Below, piece after piece: positions 42,106-51,551 of a stretch of 64,000 nucleotides of DNA; position 1 is the stretch's first letter, and every line of letters starts with the position of its first letter. Location: assembly GCF_018919395.1 (NCBI RefSeq), contig NZ_JAHLME010000005.1:1-64000 (forward strand). Reading direction: 5' to 3'. This DNA is from Geomonas azotofigens (GTDB lineage: Bacteria > Desulfobacterota > Desulfuromonadia > Geobacterales > Geobacteraceae). Under the pieces are notes generated by a model, which saw nothing but the letters and a program-made list of their open reading frames with translations, searched no databases and was not told the DNA's origin. A program made the translations under genes and the position numbers.

Positions 42106-42134
42106 ACCATATCCGCAAAACCGGATATGGTCAA
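42106..42134 (-). promoter_or_regulatory. Promoter and ArsR operator of the arsR-hgcA-hgcB operon
   Basis: On the minus strand TTGACC (42134-42129), 17 bases, and TATGGT (42111-42106). The perfect inverted repeat CCATATCCG (42107-42115) / CGGATATGG (42122-42130) with a 6-base spacer covers the spacer and -10. Start of transcription would be at or near the A of the ATG. Confidence 0.8.
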
Positions 42135-42136
42135 GT

Positions 42137-42169
42137 AAAAAAAGGCCCGGAGGATCGCTCCTCCGGGCC
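42137..42169 (-). terminator. Terminator of the first giant cytochrome gene
   Basis: A perfect 9-bp stem GGCCCGGAG/CTCCGGGCC followed by seven T residues on the minus strand. It insulates the cytochrome gene (ending 42198) from the hgc promoter directly downstream. Confidence 0.92.
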
Positions 42170-42197
42170 AACATGAAGCAAGGTTCAGCTTACCCCG

Positions 42198-45100
42198 TTA
42201 GGGGGTGATGGTGGCCTGCATGTACCCTACCTGGACACCGGAGTTGAAGCAGTAGATCTTGATGATCTTCTGCGTGGTGGTGGTGTAGGTATGGTTCAGG
42301 GTCAGCGGGTCGGTGACGCCGCTGGTCAGGGTGGTGGTCCCGCCGTCGCCCCAGTAGACCTTGACCTGGTTGGTGCCACTCGGAAGGTTCGAGAAGGTGG
42401 CTTTGCGCAGGGCGTGGTCCCAGGCGATGGATACCGGCGGCACGATGGCGTTCACCGTGACGTAGGTGCTGGCCGTCTTGCCTTCCTCGTCGACGACGGT
42501 GAGGGTGACGGTCTTGCTGCCGGTGGTGGTGAACTTCACCTTGGCGTCGGTCCGGGAGTTGGCGTTGGTGATGACGGCAGCGGCGTCGTTGGTGCTCCAG
42601 GTGTAGGTGACGGTACCGACCGGGTTGTTGCCGGCGTCGACCTGGGCTAGTGCCGCGGTGACGGCGTGGTCGGCGCCGGTTGCCCACTGTACCCCCATCT
42701 GGGCCGCGTCGTCGTCGGCAAGCGGGGTGTTGATGACCGCCTGCGGCGCGATGCCGATGCCGTAGTCGGACACGTTGGTGGACAGGGCGTTCAGGTAGCC
42801 GACATAGGCGTCGCGGGTGGCGTAGCTGTTGGCGCCGCGCACGATCGGGTCGGCCTTGTAGACCTTCCCTTTCAGCCCCAGCGGGGCGGAGTCGGTCTGC
42901 GGCGAGATGCGGATCTCCTTGCCCGCGGCCGCGGTGATGGTGAGCGCGCCGCCAGCCTCGGTGACGGTGAAGTCGGAGTTGGTGGTGAAGCTCGCCGGCA
43001 GGGCGGCCAGTACCTCGGCCATGCTGGTGGCGTTGTCCTTGCCCAGCTGTGCGCTGCGGAAGGTGATGTGCCCCACGTTGGTGTCGCCGGCCGGACGGAC
43101 CTCGACCTTGATCAGCCACCCCTTGGTGGAGGTCGCCTTGGACTTGACGGCATCCTGGGCGGGAACGCCGGTCGGGGTGGCGCAGAAGAACGGGCTGGTC
43201 GGGCCGGAGCAGACCGCGGCCGGGGCGGAACCGGCGATGGTGGTGTACCAGGCGGTGTCGCGGGTCTGGAAGTTCGCCTCGTAGATCACCTCGCTCCTGT
43301 CGATGTTGCGCAGGGTCTGGTTATCCGCGGCGGCGGTGTTGTTCACGTACGGGCCGTCGAACCTGGTCAGCAGGGTGACCGGAACGGTCCTGTCCCCCTT
43401 CTTGGTGACGACGCTCGGGTGCGAGTCGGTGGTGTCGGCCAGGCCGTTGACCTTGGTGAAGGTGGTGACCTGGTTGGAGTAGAAGCGGAACTTGTTCTTG
43501 CCGGTGGTGTCCACGCCGCTCATGTTGCCCAGGATCGGGTAGGCGCCGTTGTAGAACCCTTTGTTGGCGCCGTGGCAGTCGGTGCAGCCACCTTTACCCC
43601 ATGCCATCTTCTTGATCGGGGCGATGTTGTGGCTCGCCTTGAAGGGGACCATGAGGAACGACATCTTGGGAATCAGCTTGTAGGTGTTGGTGGGGTCGCT
43701 GACGCCGAGAAGCTGCTTCAGGCCGCCCGGGTAGGTGCCGGTGCCGGTGGAGGCGGTGCCGAGGTTGTCGCCGTTGACCCTGGCGTAGAGGGAGGTCATC
43801 TCGGTCTCGTTGACCCAGCTGCCGTCCGCGTTTTGCTCCATGGTCACGGCCTTGGCGCCCGCGGCGTTGTTCAGGTCGTTGATGTGGGTCTGCAGCAGGG
43901 TGTCCATGCCGGCGTTACGGCCGTCGTTGTTGGCGTCCAGGCCGCCGTTGGCGGCATCCATGCCGTTCATGTCGCGCAGGAACGAGGAAGTGAGCAGGTT
44001 CGCGCCGTAGAGCTTGCCGTTGTTCCAGTACAGGGCATTGCCGGCGGTGCCGGCCATGTCGCGGGCGACCTGCGGCTCGTCGTGCAGCGCCACGCGTCCT
44101 TCGGCGTCGGCGCCGGTGCCGTCAACCATGGCGCCGCCGTCAAACTCCTTGCTGATGTGGCAGGCGGTGCAGTCCATGATGTCCATGTGGCTGGCCGGAG
44201 CGCCGTTTTTGTCGTAGGCGATCTTGGCGGTCAGCCCCTTGGCGGCGTGCATGGAAGCGGAGTTGGGCGCGCCGTAGGTGGGCCAGGTCGGGGTGCCGGT
44301 CGGCTCGTGGCAGTCGGTGCAGTGCTTGAAGGCGACCGTGTCGAGCTTGTTCCACATGGCGTCGAAATCGGAGGCGCCACCCTTGGCCGGGTCGCACAGA
44401 CCGAGCTTGGTCTCGGTGACCAGGCCGGAAGTGCCGACCTGCGGGTTGGCGACGTCCTTTCTCTGGTGGCAGGCCATGCAGCCCAGGCTGTAGTGGACTT
44501 CCTGCCCTTCCAGCCACTGCTCGCCGCGCTTTTTCCAGTCGACGTTGTACTGCGACTGGTGGCAGGAGGAGCAGTTGCTGGAGGCCGGCTTGCTGTTCAG
44601 GCTGGCGCTCAGGTCGACGTAGAGCTTGCCGGAGGCGTTGGTCTTGACGGTGGTGTAGTTGTAGAAGACCTGGGTGCCGCTGGCGACGGAGTTGACCAGC
44701 TTGGCGCCGACGGCGCGGGAGGCGTCGAACTCGCCCTTGCGCACGGCTTCCTTGCGGGCCGCCCAGTCGTAGCCGGTCTGGTGGCACATGAGGCAGTCCA
44801 TCTCGAGGACGCCGGTCTGGGCGTAGTCCTGCTTGACGACATCGCCGCGCTTGGACACGTCCGGGTTGAAGATATCGATGAAGTAGTTCCAGGCGGTGAC
44901 GGCGGTGCCGAAGTCGAAGCTGCGCAGCGAGGTGCGGGATGCCGGATCGTAGGCGGCGCTCGGCATGTTGGCGTAGGCGTACTCGTTCATGCCGCCGCCG
45001 ACGTGGCACTCGGCGCAGTCGCGCATCACGCCCGCGTTGGAGTTGTCGACCTTCTGCTTATAGGCGGCCTGGCCGGCGCCGCTGTCGGCACCGAAGGAGA

Positions 45101-45710
45101 AGATCTCGAAGAACTTGCCGGTGGGGTTGGCCTGCTGGCCGGCGCCGGGGTTGGTCGAATCGACCAGGACGCTGCCGAAGGGAACCGTCACGAACTGGTT
45201 GGTGGTGCCGTCGTAGCTTGCGCCTGCGCCATCTTTGTATGCTCTCGCCAACTGGCGAGCGGAAGGCGGTCACCAGCTCCCGAAGTGGCCGGGGCTCTGC
45301 ACCCAGTTCTTGCCCTGGGGGCCCGCGCCCGGACGCCACTTGTCACCGGCGTTGGTGTAGGGGTTGAACGCGTCGGGGTTGGCCGGGTTGAAGCCCTTGA
45401 ACTCGTTGGCGCCCAGCTGGGTGTGGTAGCTGTGCCTTTCGATGTCGTCGTAGCTGAACTTGGCGTTGCCGACGGTGCTGTTACCGTGGCAGGCAACCCC
45501 GTTGTTGGTGCCGAAGCAGGTCTGCTTTACGCTGTAGGCGGGGGCGGCGGAGCCGTCCAGCGGACGAGCGATCTCCTGGCCCTGCCAGTCTTTAAGGATG
45601 ATGTTGGTGTGGTCGCTGGTGGCGGCCAGCGCCGTTCCCGCCGCGAGCCCTAACAGGACTGCGGAAGAGACGGCGGCCGACTTCACGACCTTCTTCCTCG
45701 AGTGGTGCAT
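42198..45710 (-). CDS. Giant exported octaheme c-type cytochrome A with in-frame UGA (putative selenoprotein)
   Basis: A 1170-residue exported cytochrome. A signal peptide (SAAVSSAVLLGLAAGTALA) is followed by an unusual C-x8-CH motif (CFGTNNGVACH), and at codon 147 a UGA stands in the context SGSW-UGA-PPSARQLA-type. After it the same frame runs on with seven CxxCH motifs (CAECH, CLMCH, CSSCH, CMACH, CTDCH, CTACH and CTDCH) and two PKD-like C-terminal domains (VYWGDGG). Start ATG 45710 has AAGGAGGCTACC. The downstream part alone has no signal peptide and could not be matured as a cytochrome. A hairpin with loop 16 nt after the UGA is present. The closest paralog has Ser at this position. Terminator at 42137. 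Confidence 0.85.
45244..45259 (-). promoter_or_regulatory. bSECIS-like hairpin in cytochrome A
   Basis: CTCGCC-AGTT-GGCGAG, starting 10 nt after the UGA at 45272-45270, with the loop 16 nt away and G second in the loop. Compared with cytochrome B, the first two base pairs differ by compensating changes (C-G for U-A, and U-A for C-G). Confidence 0.65.
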
Positions 45711-45859
45711 TGGTAGCCTCCTTGAAAGATCTTTGCCATTGCAGGTCGCGCGGTGAGGGGCGATCGATAGCAAGCACGCGGGGTTCCCCGGTGGGGGAAC
45801 CGGGGTGCGGTGCGTGACTTCCGCGGGAACGGTAGAGAGCCGAAGCTTTCCCGGGAAGT

Positions 45860-45875
45860 AGCAGGAAGTGTACCC
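45860..45875 (-). promoter_or_regulatory. Candidate sigma-54 promoter of cytochrome A
   Basis: On the minus strand GGGTACACTTCCTGCT, with GG and GC separated by 10 bases, resembling the -24/-12 consensus TGGCACG-N4-TTGC. It lies 150 bases upstream of the ATG. A CGGCTCTCTA box follows about 20 bases later, as it does upstream of cytochrome B. Confidence 0.45.
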
Positions 45876-45984
45876 ATGCCTTGGGGTGTCGGACTTATAC
45901 TAAAAAAGGAAGCGATGACGAGTGGTTACGCGGAAGAGTCCGCAGGACGGGGAATCAAGGGGGATGAAAACGGGGCGCTAAACT

Positions 45985-46030
45985 GGGGCAAACACCCCAC
46001 CACCGGGAGGCCAGGTGGGGTGTTTGCCCC
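45985..46030 (-). terminator. Terminator of the response-regulator gene
   Basis: A perfect 17-bp stem (GGGGCAAACACCCCACC and its complement) with a 12-base loop, 13 bases after the stop at 46043. Confidence 0.85.
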
Positions 46031-46042
46031 AGCAGGGGTCGG

Positions 46043-46717
46043 TCACTTCCACTGTTCCAGGTCGATGAGGCCCAGCCGCGCGGCGTAGCGCACCAGTTCG
46101 ATGCGGCTGTGCACGTCCAGCTTTTTCATCAGGTTGGTACGGTGGTTCTCCACGGTCTTGGCGCTCACCTGGAGCTGGTCGGCGATGCTGCGGGAGGAGC
46201 CTCCCTCGGCCACCAGGCGCATCACCTGCTGCTCCCGGGCCGAAAGAAGTGCGTAGCGCGCGTCCTGGACGCCGCCGTCCTTCCCCTGCCCGCTCAGGTG
46301 CCTGATCACCATGTCGCCGGAGAGCTGCCCGTCCAGGAAGTGCTCCCCCTGGGAGAGCGCGTCCATGGCCTCGATGAGCCGGTCGCTGGTCGCCTCCTTG
46401 ACGATGTAGCCGCGCGCGCCGGCCTTGAAGGAGTCGGTGGCGTACTCGAGGTTCTGGTACATGCTGAGCATCAGGATCTTGACCGAGGGGACCGACTGGA
46501 CGATCTTCCTGGTCGCCTCGATGCCGCTCATGTCCGGCAGGGAGACGTCCATGGTCATCAGGTCGGGCTTGAGCTCCTGCGCCAGGCGCAGGGCCTCCTC
46601 GCCGCTGCCGGCCTCGCCGACGGTTTCGTACTTGCTGCTCCTGGCGATCAGGCTCTTCAGACCGTCACGGAACAGTGGATGGTCATCCACGATGATCACT
46701 CGGCTCTTCGCTGCCAT
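46043..46717 (-). CDS. NarL/FixJ-type response regulator
   Basis: A 224-residue response regulator with receiver domain (about 5-120) and phosphoacceptor Asp in LMTMDVSLPDMSG, and Lys in GYIVKEAT. The C-terminal LuxR-type helix-turn-helix (about 155-215) has LSAREQQVMRLVAEGGSSRSIA. The paired kinase gene ends 59 bases upstream. The pair lies between giant cytochrome genes, so control of these cytochromes is likely but inferred. TGAGGAGGGG precedes ATG 46717. Confidence 0.93.
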   Translation of the reverse strand: MAAKSRVIIVDDHPLFRDGLKSLIARSSKYETVGEAGSGEEALRLAQELKPDLMTMDVSLPDMSGIEATRKIVQSVPSVKILMLSMYQNLEYATDSFKAGARGYIVKEATSDRLIEAMDALSQGEHFLDGQLSGDMVIRHLSGQGKDGGVQDARYALLSAREQQVMRLVAEGGSSRSIADQLQVSAKTVENHRTNLMKKLDVHSRIELVRYAARLGLIDLEQWK

Positions 46718-46775
46718 TTCCCCTCCTCATTGCATCACAGTTCATCCCCGCGGCGGATCAAGCTCCCCCGGGGCG

Positions 46776-48191
46776 TTATTTTCGCGCCGGCTCGGCCTGG
46801 GCCTCCTCGGCGATCGGTATCTCCACGGTGAGGCGGGTCCCCATGCCGGGGTTGGAGTGGATCTTGAAGGAGCCGTGCAACAGCTCCACCCGCTCCGCCA
46901 TCCCCACGAGCCCGAGGCCGTCGCAGCGCTTCCCCTTGCAGGAGGCGGGATCGAAGCCGGTGCCGTTGTCCCGGATGCGCATCCTCACGATGGGGTGGGA
47001 CGCCACCAGCTGGATCCCCACCTCGCTCGCCCCGGCGTGCTTCACCACGTTGTTGAGCGCCTCCTGCACCACCCGGTACAGGTTGATCTCGGCGTCCTGG
47101 GAAAGCCGCACCCCCTCCATGCCGTTGTGGGTGAAATCGACCTTCACCCCGTGCCGGGCGGCCAGCTGGTCGCACTCGGTGCGGATCGCCTCCACCAGCC
47201 CGAGCCGCTCCAGGGAGGTGGGGCGCAACCCCGCGCTCAGGTGGCGCACGCTCTCCACTCCCCCCTTGAGCATCTGGGAGAGCTGCCCCAGGCGGGCCGC
47301 GACGTCCCCGGGAGCCCCGGAGAGGTCCTGGGCCAGGAGGTCAACGGCGATCTTGGCGGCGTTCAGGCGCTGCCCCAGGTCGTCGTGCAGCTCGCGGGAG
47401 AGGTGCTTTCTCTCGTCCTCCTGGACGTTGATGAGCCGGTGCGACAGGGCCCTGACCTTCTCCTCGGCCTCCTTGCGCTCGGTTATGTCGCGGGCCACGG
47501 CGAGTTTCGTCGGGCGGTCGATGCCGGGCATCCGGACGGGAAGCTCGATGACCGAGTACCAGCACTGGGCGAGCTGGTTGAAGTACTCCTTCTGCATGGG
47601 GCGCTCCGAGATGAAGACGTGGTCGGTGGAACAGTCCTCGCACGGCACGTCCAGCCCCCGGCAGAGCTTGTAGCAGTATTCCTTTTCCATCTCGCCGCGC
47701 AGGGCCGCCTTCATCTTGCGGTTGGCGTAGACCAGGCGGTAGTCGTCGGTGACCACGTAGACCCGGTCCTCCATGGCGTCGAGCAACAGGCGCAGCGTCT
47801 CCTGGGAGGCGTGCATCGCCTCGCCGATCAGCTTGCAGTCGGTGCGGTCCAGGAAGGTGCCGAACACGGCCGGCTCCCCCTGCACCTCGATGAGGCGCGC
47901 CTCCACCTCGATCCAGAACGGGGTGCCGTCCACCTTGGCCGAGGGCTGCCCCCAGGAGATCTTCTCGTAGTTGCCGGACAAAAGCTGCTCGTGGACCTTG
48001 CGGAACAGGTCGACGCTTTGCCAGTCCGGGTACACCGTGCCGAACATGTCGCAGCCGATCAGGCTCTCATGATCCCGGTAGCCGAAGATCTCGCCGAAGC
48101 GCTGGTTCAGGAAAATCGCCCTGTCGTGCTGGATCACGTAGATGCCGTCGGAGAGATTGGCGACGATACTGGCAAAGAGATCGGTCTTCAC
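46776..48191 (-). CDS. PAS-domain NarX/DegS-type histidine kinase
   Basis: A 471-residue kinase without TM segments. PAS1 (about 5-125: DGIYVIQHDRAIFLNQRFGE) is followed by PAS2 (about 140-260), which contains a Cys-rich stretch CYKLCRGLDVPCEDC that may bind a metal or cofactor. The HisKA_3 domain has ERKHLSRELHDDLGQRL with the phosphorylated His, and HATPase has EALNNVVKHA and RIRDNGTGFD. The GTG at 48191 has GAGGAAAGACA before it and begins at the first PAS domain; the longer frame from 48320 has no site. It probably phosphorylates the adjacent regulator. The signal may be redox or a small molecule. Confidence 0.9.
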   Translation of the reverse strand: MKTDLFASIVANLSDGIYVIQHDRAIFLNQRFGEIFGYRDHESLIGCDMFGTVYPDWQSVDLFRKVHEQLLSGNYEKISWGQPSAKVDGTPFWIEVEARLIEVQGEPAVFGTFLDRTDCKLIGEAMHASQETLRLLLDAMEDRVYVVTDDYRLVYANRKMKAALRGEMEKEYCYKLCRGLDVPCEDCSTDHVFISERPMQKEYFNQLAQCWYSVIELPVRMPGIDRPTKLAVARDITERKEAEEKVRALSHRLINVQEDERKHLSRELHDDLGQRLNAAKIAVDLLAQDLSGAPGDVAARLGQLSQMLKGGVESVRHLSAGLRPTSLERLGLVEAIRTECDQLAARHGVKVDFTHNGMEGVRLSQDAEINLYRVVQEALNNVVKHAGASEVGIQLVASHPIVRMRIRDNGTGFDPASCKGKRCDGLGLVGMAERVELLHGSFKIHSNPGMGTRLTVEIPIAEEAQAEPARK

Positions 48192-48286
48192 TGTCTTTCC
48201 TCTCTGGTAACCGCGGGTGAAAGGCCGGGGCGGCAGCAGCTTATCGTATCGCGCCGCCTCAATCAACATCAAAAAGCGCGGGAATT

Positions 48287-48318
48287 GAGAGCCCGGAGTC
48301 GATACCCTCCGGGCTCTC
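48287..48318 (-). terminator. Hairpin terminator of giant cytochrome C gene
   Basis: A perfect 12-bp stem GAGAGCCCGGAG/CTCCGGGCTCTC after the stop at 48329. The T run on the minus side is delayed, so termination may be partial and the kinase gene could be read through. Confidence 0.7.
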
Positions 48319-48328
48319 ACGGTGGTCG

Positions 48329-51300
48329 TTACGGAGTGATGCTCTTTTGCATGTAGCCCAACTGTGTGCCGCTGGAATTGTAGCAGTAGATCTTGATGAT
48401 CTTGTCGGTGGTCGTGGTGTAGCTGTGGACGAGCGACAAGGGGGCGACCACGCCGCTTGACAGCGTCGTGCTCCCTCCGTCACCCCAGTAGACCTTGACG
48501 GCGCTGGTCCCGACCGGGAGGCTGCTGAAGGTGGCGGTCTTGGTGCTGTGGTTCCAGGCGATGGCTATGGGAGGGACGATGACCGTGACCGAGGCGGTGT
48601 TGGCCACCGTGATTCCCTCCTCGTCGGTGACCGACAGCCGTATGGTCTGGGGCCCCAGGGTGGCGAAGGTGATCGAGGGGGTCTGGGTGGCGGCGCCGGT
48701 CACGACGGCGCCGGTGTCGGTGCTGCTCCAGGAGTAGAGCACCGTCCCCACCGTCTTCTCGCCGGCGTCGTACCTGCCGTTGCCGTTGGCGTCGAGGTAC
48801 TGTCCCGGCGGGCAGGAGAGCGCCAGGGGCGCCCCGGCCACCACCTGGGTGCCGACCACGGTGGCGTCGGCGTCGGCGACCGGGTTGATGGTCGCCACCG
48901 GCGTGACCCCCATGCCGTAGTTGGCCGGGCTTTGCGGCAGGTTGAGCGCCGCGACGCGCGCGGCGTCGTACCCCAGGAACTCCCAGCGGTCGGGCTCGCG
49001 GGTCTTTTTGGGGGAGGCGCCCGTATCGGCGTAGGCGAGGGTCTTCTTCACGCCGTTTTTGTCCCAGTAAAGGGCCTTGGTCGCCACGTCGGCGGCGCCG
49101 TTGTAGGAGACCGTCACCGCGGCCGCGGAGCCGTCGGGGAGCTTCCCTTTGCCGATCATGTTGACCTTGCCGTTGAACACCCCGGCGGCGCCGCCGTGGC
49201 AGTCCGAGCAGCCATAGACGGTCTTGCCGGCGGCGTCGATGGTGCGCCGCCCCAGGGCGAAGCTCGCCATGGGGACCACGTTGTGCATGACCAGGTAGGG
49301 CTCGGACTCGAGGACCAGCTGCGGGACGAAGCCGGCGTCCTTGCCGGTAACCTTCGCCTTGTAGGCCTCGATCTCGGCCGGACGGGTGAACATGACCGCC
49401 CCGTCCTGGTTCTTCACCGCCTGCGCGTCGAAGGCCGCCGTCCCGGTCAGCGCCACCGGCACGCGGTTGTTGTCGGCGTTCACCCCGAAGGTGAAGTTCT
49501 CCTTCACGTTCCTGAGGAAGAAGGGGTCGCCGGAGACCACCTTGCCGTTATTGCTCATGCCGGTGGTGAAGCCGTCCCCGTTGGCGTCCTTGCTGCCGAC
49601 GTTGTTCCAGTAGATGCCGGTGACGTAGTTGAAGGGGTAGATGAGCCGGCGCCAGAGCGGGTTGGGCTTGCCGTCGGCGAGGGTCCGCTGCGGCGTGGTC
49701 TCCTTCCAGCTGTAGAGGAGGTCGACCGTCTGGCCGGCGCCGGGCTGGTCCAGCGGGTTCCCCACGAAGTTGAAGAACTGGGCGCCGGTACTGTAATCGA
49801 CGGAGCGGGCCGCGGCGTAGCGCTTCTGGATGTGGCAGGCGGTGCAGGAGATGACATCGAGGTGGCTGCCGGTGAACTCGACCTCGGCGCCGCTGGCGTC
49901 GATGCGGCGGGCGCCCGGGACGATGGTGAGCATGAGGCCGGCACCGGCGTGGGCACCGTCGGGAGAGGGGGCCGAGAAGGTGTCGATGTCGGCCCTGCCG
50001 TCCCCGTCGAGGTCGCCGCGCAGGGTATGGCAGTCGTAGCAGAACTTCACGGTGCCGCCGAAGTCGTCCGCGGTGCCGCTCATGGGATCGTACCCTTTCC
50101 CGGGGCTGTGCATGTAGTTGGGGAGGTTCGGGTTGTACGCCTGGAACTTGCCGGTGGCCGAGTGGCATCCCGCGCACTGCAGACCGTTGTGCAGCTCGTC
50201 CTGGTTCCAGATGTCGCCGCGCTTCACGAGGTCGCTCAAGTAGCGCGCAGGCCTCACGTTCCCCGGGTTGGCGGGGTCGTCCGAGGGGATCGCGTCATAG
50301 GAATAGAAGAAGTTCTTCCAGTTCGCCACGTTCTGCCCCTTGGTCACCGTGGGCATGTGGCAGTGCACGCAGTTGCCCGCCTTGGGGTACCTGCTGATCC
50401 GGTCGGTGAAGGCGAAACCGAGGTAGAGGGTGCCGTCGCTGCCGAGGTTCAGCTGCGCGGCGTCGTAATCCATGTTGAAGCCGTCTCCCTCGCCGGGGTT
50501 CAGGACCGCCAGCCCCGAGCCGAGGGTTCCCGCGTTGTAGAGGCGGCTGTCACGCACGATCTCCTGGTTGCGCGCGAGGTGATCGTACCCCTCGAGGTGG
50601 CACATGAGGCAGTCCATCTGCAGCGTGCCGTTCATCCCCCACATGGCCCAGTCCACCGTCTTCACCGCCCCGTCGGAGCTGACGAAGAAGTCCCACGGGT
50701 TCAGGGGGACGCGACGCGGGTAGTACGGACTGGAGAGCGGCAGCGGGAAGGTGTAGTCGTTGGCGATGGAGAGGTTGCGCTGATCGTTGTCGAGGTTGTT
50801 GTGCACCCCGCCGGGCCCGCGGTCGCGGCCGAAGTAGTCGCTCACGCGCCACGGGAAGGTGAAACTGTAGGGGTTTGAGGTGCCGGGGCCGCCGCCGACG
50901 TGGCAGACGCCGCACTCGGTGACGAACTCGAAGGCCCCCATGTCGAGCTTTTGCAAGAGCTGCGACGGGGACGAGTAGGTCGCGTTCATGTTGCCCAGCT
51001 GGCGGTTGTAGATGGGGGACCAGTTGCCGAACTTGCCGGGACCGGACACCCATGGGCGCTCCTTGTCGTAGCCGTAGCCGTACGGTGACAGGGGCAGCTT
51101 GTTGAAGGACATGGTCGCGTGCCGGTTCATGTTCTCGTTGGCGACGATGTCGAAATGGCACAGGTTGCAGCTCGCCTTGATGCTGAACGGGGGGAGTCCC
51201 AGGTAGCGGCCGGAAACGGGGGCGCCGGTCGGCTTGATGGGGGAGTCGTTGAAGTAGTCCAAAAGCGGGATGCCGACCATGGCGGGATTGAACTGCATCC

Positions 51301-51409
51301 CCCTGGTGCCGGTCTCCCCGGGCTTTGGGTGGGCCGCGTGCGCCGGGGGCGCCCCGCTGAGCGCCAACGTCGAAATGAGTGCAGCGATAATGGCTAGGTT
51401 AATCTTCAT
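48329..51409 (-). CDS. Giant exported octaheme c-type cytochrome C (no UGA)
   Basis: A 1026-residue exported paralog of A and B. The signal peptide is MKINLAIIAALISTLALSG and then AHAAHP. Eight CxxCH motifs follow: CNLCH, CGVCH, CLMCH, CVHCH, CAGCH, CYDCH, CTACH and CSDCH. Where A and B have the UGA after Trp, this protein reads GNWSPIYNRQLGNM, with Ser (codon TCC). The C-terminal PKD-like domains (VYWGDGGST) are shared. A CCAGGAGGATGC site precedes ATG 51409. It lies between the two-component system and cytochrome B and may be cotranscribed with B past a terminator. Likely an extracellular or periplasmic electron carrier. Confidence 0.9.
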   Translation of the reverse strand: MKINLAIIAALISTLALSGAPPAHAAHPKPGETGTRGMQFNPAMVGIPLLDYFNDSPIKPTGAPVSGRYLGLPPFSIKASCNLCHFDIVANENMNRHATMSFNKLPLSPYGYGYDKERPWVSGPGKFGNWSPIYNRQLGNMNATYSSPSQLLQKLDMGAFEFVTECGVCHVGGGPGTSNPYSFTFPWRVSDYFGRDRGPGGVHNNLDNDQRNLSIANDYTFPLPLSSPYYPRRVPLNPWDFFVSSDGAVKTVDWAMWGMNGTLQMDCLMCHLEGYDHLARNQEIVRDSRLYNAGTLGSGLAVLNPGEGDGFNMDYDAAQLNLGSDGTLYLGFAFTDRISRYPKAGNCVHCHMPTVTKGQNVANWKNFFYSYDAIPSDDPANPGNVRPARYLSDLVKRGDIWNQDELHNGLQCAGCHSATGKFQAYNPNLPNYMHSPGKGYDPMSGTADDFGGTVKFCYDCHTLRGDLDGDGRADIDTFSAPSPDGAHAGAGLMLTIVPGARRIDASGAEVEFTGSHLDVISCTACHIQKRYAAARSVDYSTGAQFFNFVGNPLDQPGAGQTVDLLYSWKETTPQRTLADGKPNPLWRRLIYPFNYVTGIYWNNVGSKDANGDGFTTGMSNNGKVVSGDPFFLRNVKENFTFGVNADNNRVPVALTGTAAFDAQAVKNQDGAVMFTRPAEIEAYKAKVTGKDAGFVPQLVLESEPYLVMHNVVPMASFALGRRTIDAAGKTVYGCSDCHGGAAGVFNGKVNMIGKGKLPDGSAAAVTVSYNGAADVATKALYWDKNGVKKTLAYADTGASPKKTREPDRWEFLGYDAARVAALNLPQSPANYGMGVTPVATINPVADADATVVGTQVVAGAPLALSCPPGQYLDANGNGRYDAGEKTVGTVLYSWSSTDTGAVVTGAATQTPSITFATLGPQTIRLSVTDEEGITVANTASVTVIVPPIAIAWNHSTKTATFSSLPVGTSAVKVYWGDGGSTTLSSGVVAPLSLVHSYTTTTDKIIKIYCYNSSGTQLGYMQKSITP

Positions 51410-51493
51410 GCATCCTCCTGGTTTTCTTTCGTGATGCGGCTGCGGTTAACCATCGATTCCGGCTTACTCCCTGCTCCATTTCAGCGTTCATTT

Positions 51494-51523
51494 AAAAAAG
51501 CCCGGGAGGTTTCCCCCCCGGGC
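51494..51523 (-). terminator. Terminator of giant cytochrome B gene
   Basis: A stem GCCCGGG/CCCGGGC followed by six T residues on the minus strand, 28 bases after the stop at 51552. Confidence 0.85.
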
Positions 51524-51551
51524 GAATGCACATCATCTTACCGACGCATCG

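Noticed and set aside
45251-45773. Cytochrome A as two separate genes
   Set aside because: The downstream part starts at a TTG with no ribosome site and no signal peptide, so its heme domain could not be exported. Frame and paralogy continue across the UGA.
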